From M3007 sp040383605 (GTDB lineage: Bacteria > Bacteroidota > Bacteroidia > Chitinophagales > Saprospiraceae): a stretch of 14,857 nucleotides of DNA. Below, piece after piece: positions 6,400 through 12,765 of the stretch. Made by a program: the position numbers and the translations under genes. The notes under the pieces were generated by a model, which was not told the origin of the DNA, did not search any database, and was given only the letters and a program-made list of their open reading frames with translations. Every line of letters starts with the position of its first letter. Within the stretch, counting starts at the first letter, position 1. Location: contig JBEIDF010000075.1 of the NCBI GenBank assembly GCA_040383605.1, positions 1 through 14,857 of the forward strand, in the 5' to 3' direction.

Positions 6400-8028
6400 A
6401 TGCGTCTAAGTAATAAATGGTTTCCGCTTTGCCTCTTTGGCTTTTTCCTGCCCAATGCGATTTCCGCACAAGATAAGCTGCCGGACGAGAAGGTGGACAT
6501 TGTCAAGTCATTCAACGCGCGGCTGTTGGAAACTGTCAAAATACCGGTTACGCCCACGTTGCCTCCCCTGGATACCACAACCAAGCGGCTAAACTACGTT
6601 GTGCCGCCCAAACAGGCTGTGGTGAATTATGAAAATCCCACCCTTCGACCCATCGGTATGAAAACTGCCGGCGTTGAAAAAGTGTACAATGGTTACGCCA
6701 AGGCGGGGGGCGGCTTGCCTACCTCCCTGTATGGCGAAGCCGGCTACTACCTGCAGCCTAATGACCGCTTCGATGCGCGACTCTGGCTCCGGCACCACAG
6801 CGCCAACGCCGACCGTATTCTGGAGAATCAAAGGTTTTTTAATAACGATATCTCCGCTTCCTCCCGCCTGGCGATCAACGACAAGATGTCGGTAGAGGCA
6901 CAGGCTGCCTACAGCCTCGACCGGGTACACTTTTATGGTTATGACCACGATTCCCTGCGCTTCGACGCCGAGGCAGTCCGGCAGGATTATAAAGTGCTCG
7001 ACCTGGGCGCCAAATTGTTCAACGTTGAACGCAACGATATGGATATCAATTATTTTGTGACTCCTAAGTTCTATGTGTTTAATGATTTCTTTTCCAACAG
7101 GGAAATGGGTTTTAACCTGAACATGGGCGCCACGAAGTGGTTCAGCAAAAAACATCCGCTGACGATGGCCGTTCGGGCGGACTTCACAAATTTCGAGGAC
7201 ACCGTCGTTCAGCGCCTGAATAATATCTATCTCCAGCCCTCCTTCGCTTTTCACGCTAAAACGTTTAGGGCAAAAATCGGCGGGAATTTCACGAGTAACC
7301 GGGATATATTCTATATTTTCCCAGATGTGGAACTGAATCTCAGCCTGATTGGGGATGGGCTGCAGATTTTTGCCGGTGCAGGCGGCGACTTGCGGAAAAA
7401 CACGTACCGGACGATTGCCGACTACAATCCGTTTATCCAGATTCGGGGCGTTGACTTGCGAAACACCCAGTTCCGCGACTACTTCGGCGGCGTCAAAGGC
7501 AACCTTGGCTGGCTGGAGTACACTGCGCGGATTGCCTACTCCAACGCAACCGATCTGGCATTGTACCAAACGGTGTTTACCAACACCGGCATTACCCGGT
7601 TTACCGTACTCTACGACACCGCCAATATCTTTAACCTGCGTGGCTCCTTCCATTTGAAGCCGATGGACGATTTAACCGTGGGCGGCGCCATCAGTTCTTC
7701 TGTATTCGACCTGAGGAACGAAGAAAAAGCATGGGGGCTGCCGAATATCGAGGGCAACGTGTTTGGACAGTACGCACTCCTGGAAGGCAAGGCGCAGATC
7801 AAAGCCAACGTATATTTTGCGGATCAAATTAACTATCGGGACACCGATGACCTGCCGCAAAAAACCAACGCATTAATTGATCTGAGCGTAGGCGGGACCT
7901 TTCAGATCACCGATCATATCGGCGTTTTCCTCGATGTCAACAACGTGTTGAACAACCGCCGGGAGCGCTGGCACGATTACCCGATGTTTGGCTTGAACAT
8001 ACTTGGCGGCGTGACGGCGAAGTTTTAA
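6400..8028 (+). CDS. Outer-membrane beta-barrel protein, TonB-receptor-like but plug-less
   Basis: This 542-residue protein has a signal peptide (1-23, ending AISA-QD), then a segment of about 85 residues with the VDIVKSFNARLLETVKIPV pattern seen in a Bacteroidota outer-membrane protein group. From about residue 95 there are alternating amphipathic strands, rich in Tyr, Phe and Asn. The C-terminus (FLDVNNVLNNRRERWHDYP followed by a glycine-containing last strand ending in Phe) is that of TonB-dependent receptors. No carboxypeptidase-like domain, TonB box or plug (VRGG..., LDG/LDD...) is present, so a classical energised receptor is unlikely even though annotation pipelines may call it one. 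It lies 68 bp downstream of the TPR gene, probably in the same transcription unit, and ends at a strong terminator. A partner relationship with the TPR protein is inferred; the cargo or ligand is unknown. Confidence 0.85.
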   Translation: MRLSNKWFPLCLFGFFLPNAISAQDKLPDEKVDIVKSFNARLLETVKIPVTPTLPPLDTTTKRLNYVVPPKQAVVNYENPTLRPIGMKTAGVEKVYNGYAKAGGGLPTSLYGEAGYYLQPNDRFDARLWLRHHSANADRILENQRFFNNDISASSRLAINDKMSVEAQAAYSLDRVHFYGYDHDSLRFDAEAVRQDYKVLDLGAKLFNVERNDMDINYFVTPKFYVFNDFFSNREMGFNLNMGATKWFSKKHPLTMAVRADFTNFEDTVVQRLNNIYLQPSFAFHAKTFRAKIGGNFTSNRDIFYIFPDVELNLSLIGDGLQIFAGAGGDLRKNTYRTIADYNPFIQIRGVDLRNTQFRDYFGGVKGNLGWLEYTARIAYSNATDLALYQTVFTNTGITRFTVLYDTANIFNLRGSFHLKPMDDLTVGGAISSSVFDLRNEEKAWGLPNIEGNVFGQYALLEGKAQIKANVYFADQINYRDTDDLPQKTNALIDLSVGGTFQITDHIGVFLDVNNVLNNRRERWHDYPMFGLNILGGVTAKF

Positions 8029-8034
8029 CAGATA

Positions 8035-8083
8035 AAAAAAATCAGGGATTTTATGCAAGACGCACAAAATCCCTGATTTTTTT
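8035..8083. terminator. Strong bidirectional rho-independent terminator
   Basis: AAAAAAATCAGGGATTTT (8035-8052) pairs perfectly with 8066-8083, giving an 18-bp stem around a 13-base loop. A- and T-runs flank it on both sides, so it works in either direction. It sits 7 bases after the barrel gene's stop and 12 bases beyond the rpoD stop, so it should end both convergent transcripts. Confidence 0.92.
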
Positions 8084-8094
8084 AGCACCATGAT

Positions 8095-8964
8095 CTAGGC
8101 GCCCAGATACGATTTCAGCAACTTGCTCCGCGAAGTGGCCCGGAGCTTATTGATTGCTTTGTCTTTTATTTGACGCACGCGTTCGCGGGTGAGTCCGAAC
8201 TTTTCACCGATATCTTCCAGCGACATCGGGTGTTCTACGCCGATTCCGAAGTACAGTTTGATCACGTCGCACTGGCGATCGGTCAGCGTACCCAGCGAGC
8301 GCTCGATTTCGCGGCGCAGCGAATCTGCGTATTCCAGGTGCGAATCCGTGCCGGGCATGGAGTTGTTTTCAAGCACATCCAGGAGTGAGTTATCTTCGCC
8401 TTCGACGAAGGGCGCGTCCATGGATACGTGGCGAGCGGCCACGCCGAGCGTGGTTTCTACTTCTTCCGTGGTAATCTCCAGCAGTTCGGCGAGTTCTTCC
8501 GGACTGGGTTCGCGTTCGAAGTTTTGTTCGAGTTCGGAAAATGCCTTATTGATTTTATTGAGGGAACCTACTTTATTAAGTGGCAGGCGAACGATCCTGG
8601 ATTGTTCTGCGAGCGCCTGCAGGATAGACTGGCGAATCCACCAGACGGCGTAGGAGATGAATTTGAAGCCGCGGGTTTCGTCGAAACGTTGAGCGGCTTT
8701 GATGAGGCCCAAATTGCCTTCATTGATGAGATCGGAGAGGCTAAGTCCTTGGTTTTGGTATTGTTTAGCGACTGAAACGACAAAGCGCAGGTTGGCTTTG
8801 GTTAGTTTTTCGAGCGCCTGTTGGTCGCCTTGTTTGATTCTTTTTGCGAGATCTACTTCCTCTTCCGGGGTTAGCAAGTCCACTTTACCGATTTCCTGGA
8901 GGTATTTTTCCAGCGACTGGCTTTCGCGATTCGTGATGGACTTTGTGATTTTTAGTTGCCTCAT
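8095..8964 (-). CDS. rpoD: Primary RNA polymerase sigma-70 factor
   Basis: This 289-residue protein is the vegetative sigma factor that directs RNA polymerase to housekeeping promoters. Region 1.2 lies at about 17-47. Region 2 at 54-125 includes the core-binding and -10-recognition segment (LSDLINEGNLGLIKA, and the WWIRQSI melting motif). Region 3 is at 126-205. Region 4.2 at 247-275 contains the helix-turn-helix LEDIGEKFGLTRERVRQIKD. Region 1.1 is absent, and the length and sequence fit the short primary sigma factor of Bacteroidota, which recognises TTTG / TAnnTTTG promoters; such promoters are seen in this window, including its own. It converges on the barrel gene and lies downstream of the deiminase gene, from which it is separated by 160 bp with its own promoter. 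The ATG at 8964 gives the expected N-terminus. Confidence 0.97.
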   Translation of the reverse strand: MRQLKITKSITNRESQSLEKYLQEIGKVDLLTPEEEVDLAKRIKQGDQQALEKLTKANLRFVVSVAKQYQNQGLSLSDLINEGNLGLIKAAQRFDETRGFKFISYAVWWIRQSILQALAEQSRIVRLPLNKVGSLNKINKAFSELEQNFEREPSPEELAELLEITTEEVETTLGVAARHVSMDAPFVEGEDNSLLDVLENNSMPGTDSHLEYADSLRREIERSLGTLTDRQCDVIKLYFGIGVEHPMSLEDIGEKFGLTRERVRQIKDKAINKLRATSRSKLLKSYLGA

Positions 8965-8990
8965 GCGATCCGTCTGTTAAATTTTAGCTG

Positions 8991-9022
8991 CAAAGTTACG
9001 ATAATCCTTGACCCGTTGTCAA
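8991..9022 (-). promoter_or_regulatory. rpoD promoter (-33 TTGAC, -7 TAACTTTG)
   Basis: On the minus strand TTG (9022-9020) is followed after 21 bases by TAACTTTG (8998-8991), an exact TAnnTTTG box at the expected spacing. The -7 box ends 26 bases before the rpoD start, which predicts a short leader. Confidence 0.7.
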
Positions 9023-9024
9023 GG
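9006..9024. promoter_or_regulatory. Perfect inverted repeat over the rpoD -33 box
   Basis: CCTTGAC (9006-9012), a 5-base spacer and GTCAAGG (9018-9024) form a perfect 7-bp inverted repeat whose one arm contains the -33 TTG. The placement is that of a repressor operator or of a dimeric activator overlapping the promoter. No regulator can be named. Confidence 0.5.
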
Positions 9025-9056
9025 GTAAAAAATAATAGGGATGTATTTTACCGGGA

Positions 9057-9070
9057 AAATTTGCAAATTT
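9057..9070. repeat. 14-bp perfect palindrome AAATTTGCAAATTT
   Basis: This perfect palindrome is flanked by GGGA on the left and CCC on the right, extending to an almost symmetrical 21-bp structure. It lies between the deiminase gene's 3' end and the rpoD promoter. It could be part of a deiminase terminator (though no long T-run follows at once) or a protein-binding site. Confidence 0.4.
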
Positions 9071-9124
9071 CCCTTTCAAACGCAGAAAAAGAGGTTTTGT
9101 TTAGGCGGATGCGCGCCGGAAAAT

Positions 9125-10912
9125 TTATTTAATGTAGATCCGCTGCGTAGCTTGCCCCTGCTCGCTTTCCAGGTGCAGCAGATAAACGCCGGGCGGGTAT
9201 TGATTCGCGTGGAAGAAGAAGTTGGTCGTGCCGCTCGGGATGTTGCCTTCGAAGAGGACTTCCGCGGTTTGTCCGAGTACATTGAGCAGCGACAGGCGGG
9301 CTCTTGTGTTTTGTGTGGCTTGGACGGGCACGCAGGTGATGGCATTAGCCGGATTGGGAAATGCGGGTTGCAGTGCCGGGGCGGGTGGGGTTTGCGTGGC
9401 GCTCACGTCGGAGTCAATATGGAATTTCCACCATCCTTGCGGGGCGGGCATCGGGCGGGCAATCTTTTTGCCGTTGTTGGCGGTAGCTTCGATGTAGTAG
9501 AAGACGTCTTTTCCGGCGTCTTGTCGTGGGATGGCGCCAACCCAGACATTGGCCGTGTCGGTTGGGTTGTAGGGGGTCATGGGTGCGGACTGCCAGCCGG
9601 CGGTGGTATCGGTGGTGAACCAGATTTTTGCTTCTGCGATGCCGGTTCGGTGTTGGATCAGGGCGAAGACCGGGTAATCTTGAGGCGTTTGCTGGTTTTG
9701 GATCACGTCTTCCCGGCGCTGGTGGACGATGCGGAGCGGATCGGCCACGCCGATTTCTTTCGTAATACAGTGAATAGCGCCGCTGCTTGGAATAATATTG
9801 TTGCAGTTGACGCCTACGATTTTGTACCCCGGCAGCGCTTCTTCCCAGATTCGGCGCGCCGTGGTGTCGTACCGGAGTTCATAAAACGGCACAATGACCG
9901 TTTTATTGACAAAAACAGCATTGGCATACGTGCGGTAATCGCCGCCGTTGCTTGGATACAGCGTGCCTACGGGGGGCATGGGGATGCGCACCAGTTTGTA
10001 CGGCGTACCGAAAGCCGACAGGTAATTGCTCAGGATATATTGGATATTGGCTTCAATTTGTGGGCCATCGGAAATGCCGGGCGGGTATTCGCCGACGAGC
10101 AGCGTTTCCTCGTCCAGGAGTTTCATGTGCATATCAATGTGGTGGATGCCGTCGTAGGGGAGGTTGTCCATTTTGGGATACCGGTGGATTCCCATGTAGT
10201 TGAACATAATTTCATCCACGGCTGCTTCGCTGTGGTTGCTTTGGCCGTACGAATTAGCCGGGCCGTTTTCTTCCAGCACCAGTTTGGATGAAAAACCGGT
10301 GCCGGCGCCGTCCGACATAAAATTACCGCCCGTATGCACCAGATCATTCGGGGCAGTCAGCGTACTGTACAGGGGCGCATTAAGGTACTGTGCGACGGTT
10401 CTGGACAGCGTATCGTCCTGCGGTCTGGGGCGATTGTAAATCCAGTCAATAAGGTACAGCGAATCCACATCGTTTGCATAGACGCAATTCGGGCCGTAGT
10501 CCCGAATCCAGATTGTATCATTTTTGGCGAGAATAAACTCCACGTTCGAGTCGAGGTTAACGCCTTTACTCAGGAGGTAGCTGCGGGCGGCGTTGAGCAC
10601 ATTTTGGTCACGACAGCAGATAATCACCCGGCATTCTTCGCGGGCTGCGCGGACGATTTCCGTTAGGATATCCCTGCGGCCGTTGCTGCTTGCATTCCAG
10701 GCGATGAGGAGTGCGTCGAGTTCTTCCCATTCTGCCATTGCGCGTGCATCGAGGGCGCCGGGCGCAGGATTTGCGGCGCCTGGCGGGGCGTATTGGCGCA
10801 GCAGGGGTATTTCAGACAGGCTGAGGCCGCGGGGGAGTTCTTGTTGTGCGGTGGCGCCTGCGGCGAGCAGGAGGCCGACCAGAAAGGGTAGCATGCGGGC
10901 AGAATTTGTCAT
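9125..10912 (-). CDS. Secreted peptidylarginine deiminase / agmatine deiminase family enzyme with T9SS sorting domain
   Basis: This 595-residue protein has a signal peptide (1-22, LLLAAGATA-QQ). A guanidine-modifying catalytic domain of the Porphyromonas-type peptidylarginine deiminase family follows at about 58-390. An Ig-like domain spans about 410-500, and a type A T9SS sorting domain spans 515-595 (PAFPNPA..., LLNVLGQ, PPGVYLLHLE, ending RIYIK). Catalytic residues can be placed by motif: Asp138 in WIRDYGP, His258 and Asp260 in HHIDMH, and nucleophile Cys382 in SGAIHC, with HTGGNF at 193-198 and GGDYRTYANAVF at 323-334. Domain order and spacing match the P. gingivalis enzyme PPAD (Asp130, His236, Asp238, Cys351, from memory). 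It should hydrolyse guanidinium groups to ureido groups plus ammonia outside the cell; protein arginine, free arginine derivatives or agmatine are all possible substrates. It has its own promoter and lies between crp and rpoD without forming a clear operon. Confidence 0.94.
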   Translation of the reverse strand: MTNSARMLPFLVGLLLAAGATAQQELPRGLSLSEIPLLRQYAPPGAANPAPGALDARAMAEWEELDALLIAWNASSNGRRDILTEIVRAAREECRVIICCRDQNVLNAARSYLLSKGVNLDSNVEFILAKNDTIWIRDYGPNCVYANDVDSLYLIDWIYNRPRPQDDTLSRTVAQYLNAPLYSTLTAPNDLVHTGGNFMSDGAGTGFSSKLVLEENGPANSYGQSNHSEAAVDEIMFNYMGIHRYPKMDNLPYDGIHHIDMHMKLLDEETLLVGEYPPGISDGPQIEANIQYILSNYLSAFGTPYKLVRIPMPPVGTLYPSNGGDYRTYANAVFVNKTVIVPFYELRYDTTARRIWEEALPGYKIVGVNCNNIIPSSGAIHCITKEIGVADPLRIVHQRREDVIQNQQTPQDYPVFALIQHRTGIAEAKIWFTTDTTAGWQSAPMTPYNPTDTANVWVGAIPRQDAGKDVFYYIEATANNGKKIARPMPAPQGWWKFHIDSDVSATQTPPAPALQPAFPNPANAITCVPVQATQNTRARLSLLNVLGQTAEVLFEGNIPSGTTNFFFHANQYPPGVYLLHLESEQGQATQRIYIK

Positions 10913-10953
10913 GGGAACAGTGCGATAGGGTGGGGAATTGAAAAAACCGCGTC

Positions 10954-10983
10954 CAAAGATAGGGAGTTTGTCCGATATCGCAA
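10954..10983 (-). promoter_or_regulatory. Promoter of the deiminase gene (-33 TTG, -7 TATCTTTG)
   Basis: On the minus strand TTG (10983-10981) is followed after 19 bases by TATCTTTG (10961-10954), a full TAnnTTTG match at ideal spacing. The -7 box ends 41 bases before the ATG at 10912. Confidence 0.68.
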
Positions 10984-11031
10984 TCAGATATTGTGATTTG
11001 TTGCAGGCGCGTATTGGTGCGCGCAGAAAGA

Positions 11032-11061
11032 AAAAGCGGCCCGCCTTTGCGTGCCGCTTTT
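11032..11061 (-). terminator. Terminator of the Crp/Fnr-family gene
   Basis: AAAAGCGGC (11032-11040) pairs perfectly with GCCGCTTTT (11053-11061) around a 12-base loop. On the minus strand the stem is followed by TTTTTCTTTC, as expected for a rho-independent terminator about 40 bases after the regulator's stop codon. It separates the regulator from the deiminase promoter. Confidence 0.8.
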
Positions 11062-11102
11062 ATAACCCATTCTATCGTATGAAGCAAATTACACTTTTGA
11101 TA

Positions 11103-11783
11103 TTAAACGGCCACCGGGAGCGCGTTCAGATCACGGAAAAGTATTTTTTTACGGTTGAAATACAGGATATTGGAGCGTTTGAGTTGGTTGAGTACAGCGG
11201 TGACCATTTGGCGGCTCGTGCCCGTCAGGTCGGCAATATCCTGGTGCGTCATGTTGTGTTTAACCAGCGTTTCGAAGCCCACCTGTTTGCCTTGTTCCAG
11301 GCCCATCTGGTGCAAAAATTCTACAATTCGGCTTTTGGAGTCTTTCAGGACGACCTTTTCCAGTTGGAGTTCTGTGTAGCGCAATCGTTCGCCCAAAAAG
11401 TGCAACAGGGATTGCGCGAAAGCAAAATTACGGCGCATCAGGTTAAGCATCAGGCGCGCGTCCAGTTCGAGGAGTTCGGCGGCATCGTCCATCACGTATG
11501 CAAAATCCCGGCGTTCCGCATCTCCGGTCAGAAAGGATTCTCCGAACAGGCCGCCTGGGCGCACCACATATTTTATGATATCTTTTTTCTCGGCATGAAG
11601 CGTTACTTTTACCACGCCCCGCACCAAAAGGAAAACCTTATCGGATGTTTGACCAGGATTGTAAATAATCTGGTGCTTGCCGTACATTTGCCGGACGGCG
11701 CTTTGCCCCAGCATGCATTTTTCTTCTTCCGTCAGCACGGTGAAAATCGGGTTGTTGTCCCAGTTATAGTTGATCGCTTGCAT
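11103..11783 (-). CDS. Crp/Fnr family transcriptional regulator
   Basis: This 226-residue protein has an N-terminal cyclic-nucleotide-binding-type beta-roll (about residues 15-125), a long dimerisation helix (about 128-150) and a C-terminal winged helix-turn-helix (about 176-215, MTHQDIADLTGTSRQMVTAV). In the ligand pocket the segment GESFLTGDAERRDF aligns with the phosphate-binding cassette of E. coli CRP, but the Ser after the key Arg is replaced by Arg, so cAMP may not be the ligand. There is no FNR-type cysteine cluster. The frame is open to 11915, but the extra N-terminal residues run through an AT-rich non-coding stretch and do not resemble the family, so the Met at 11783 (MQAINYNWDNNPIF) is chosen. 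It is divergent from the ECF sigma gene and ends at its own terminator. Targets are unknown. Confidence 0.92.
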   Translation of the reverse strand: MQAINYNWDNNPIFTVLTEEEKCMLGQSAVRQMYGKHQIIYNPGQTSDKVFLLVRGVVKVTLHAEKKDIIKYVVRPGGLFGESFLTGDAERRDFAYVMDDAAELLELDARLMLNLMRRNFAFAQSLLHFLGERLRYTELQLEKVVLKDSKSRIVEFLHQMGLEQGKQVGFETLVKHNMTHQDIADLTGTSRQMVTAVLNQLKRSNILYFNRKKILFRDLNALPVAV

Positions 11784-11913
11784 AGACTTGAGCAGATAAG
11801 TAGTGTGAAATATGTTTGCGTTTTCGTAATCAAGACAATACAACCGCTTATTTCCCCTACGCTCCGGCATATTTTTTTGGGAAACCCAAACAGAAACAAA
11901 GGCCGGGCAAGTC

Positions 11914-11953
11914 AAAAAAATAAAAAAATAACAATTTTTATTTTTTATTTTTT
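11914..11953. repeat. A/T-only inverted repeat in the regulator/sigma intergenic gap
   Basis: A-runs broken by single T (11914-11930) face T-runs broken by single A (11935-11953), forming an imperfect A/T-only hairpin. The whole gap from about 11905 to 12030 is extremely AT-rich, with phased A- and T-tracts likely to bend DNA. It separates two divergently transcribed regulators; no exact TAnnTTTG box was found for either. Confidence 0.45.
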
Positions 11954-12030
11954 GAAAAATAAAAACTTTGTTTCTTTTTTAATTTAAAAAAAACCTTACA
12001 AAAAAATAATATTTTTTTCATTTTATCTTA

Positions 12031-12639
12031 ATGACCTTCTTGCCCGACGATTCCGACCGCGCCTGGCGCCTCGCACTGGAAGCGGATGATCCGGCCTTAC
12101 TCAAGGGGCTGTTTGAGCGGCATTATCCTTTATTGGTAGGGGATATTTACCGCTTAATTCCGGATTTGGATACCTGCCGGGATTTGGCGCAGGAGGTTTT
12201 CATAGAATTGTGGTCCAAAAGAGCGCAGATTCGTATCCAGGGTGCTTTCCGGGCCTATTTGCGGCGCGCAGCCATCAATCGCGCATTAAATCATATAAAA
12301 CAGCAGCGGCGATTTGTTTTCGACGAGGCAGCGTTGGATGATCACCCGGAAAATGCGCACCCTACAGACGAGGGCTTGTTGCTGACGGAACAAGATATCC
12401 GGGAGGCGCAATTGCATCGGGCAATTGAGGCGCTGCCGGAAAAAACGCGCATTGTTTTTTGCATGAGCCGCTTTGAACGCATGTCGCACAAAGAAATTTC
12501 AGAACAATTGGGTATCTCTACAAAAACAATCGAAAATCAAATTACCCGGGCGATGCGCCTGCTGCGGGAGGCCTTGTTGCGAAATGCGCATTTGTCGCCT
12601 ATTGTCATTTTTTGGTTATTTTATTACCTGACAGGGTAG
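12031..12639 (+). CDS. ECF-type RNA polymerase sigma-70 factor (FecI-like)
   Basis: This 202-residue protein has sigma region 2 (about 25-93, with DLAQEVFIELW at 51-61) and region 4 (about 128-180, with the helix-turn-helix SHKEISEQLGISTKTIENQI at 152-171). The linker between is short and region 3 is missing, as in extracytoplasmic-function sigma factors. The region 4 sequence is typical of the expanded Bacteroidota FecI-like group. It is followed on the same strand by a FecR-like anti-sigma factor and an STN-containing receptor, the usual partners. The last 15 residues (LSPIVIFWLFYYLTG) are strongly hydrophobic, unlike classical ECF factors, and may help keep the protein at the membrane or in contact with the anti-sigma factor (inference). 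The gene begins after a very AT-rich leader without a Shine-Dalgarno sequence. Confidence 0.93.
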   Translation: MTFLPDDSDRAWRLALEADDPALLKGLFERHYPLLVGDIYRLIPDLDTCRDLAQEVFIELWSKRAQIRIQGAFRAYLRRAAINRALNHIKQQRRFVFDEAALDDHPENAHPTDEGLLLTEQDIREAQLHRAIEALPEKTRIVFCMSRFERMSHKEISEQLGISTKTIENQITRAMRLLREALLRNAHLSPIVIFWLFYYLTG

Positions 12640-12741
12640 GGGATTTGTTACACCCGCTTGTCTTAGACCTGGTAGGATGTGGAAGAACCGTTTTTTGCAC
12701 GTCTGAACCAAACCTCAGTTTATCGGTAAACTATATTAAAA

Positions 12742-12761
12742 GATAAATTATCTGATCAGAT
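12742..12761. promoter_or_regulatory. Two overlapping palindromes just before fecR
   Basis: GATAAATTATC (12742-12752) is a perfect inverted repeat with one central base, and ATCTGATCAGAT (12750-12761) is a perfect 12-bp palindrome sharing three bases with it. They end 4 bases before the ATG, so they cover the ribosome-binding area. They could be an operator or could form an RNA structure that masks the start. Confidence 0.42.
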
Positions 12762-12765
12762 CATC

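Noticed and set aside
6589..7653. Open frame of 354 codons on the minus strand
   Set aside because: It is antisense to the beta-barrel gene, which has a signal peptide and a family-typical C-terminus.
9006..9024. The rpoD-upstream repeat as an FNR or CRP box
   Set aside because: The arms resemble TTGA...TCAA, but the spacer is 5 rather than 4 bases and the half-sites end in C/G, so assigning it to the Crp/Fnr regulator of this window would be a guess.
9041..10291. Open frame of 416 codons on the plus strand
   Set aside because: It lies opposite the deiminase gene, whose motifs are unmistakable, and its composition is that of an antisense frame of a GC-rich gene with no recognisable domain.
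11784..11915. N-terminal extension of 44 residues on the Crp/Fnr regulator
   Set aside because: The extension crosses AT-rich intergenic DNA and the family normally begins near the Met at 11783.
10938..11987. Open frame of 349 codons on the plus strand
   Set aside because: It runs through the deiminase promoter and the regulator's terminator, then antisense to the Crp/Fnr gene, and ends in A/T-rich non-coding DNA.
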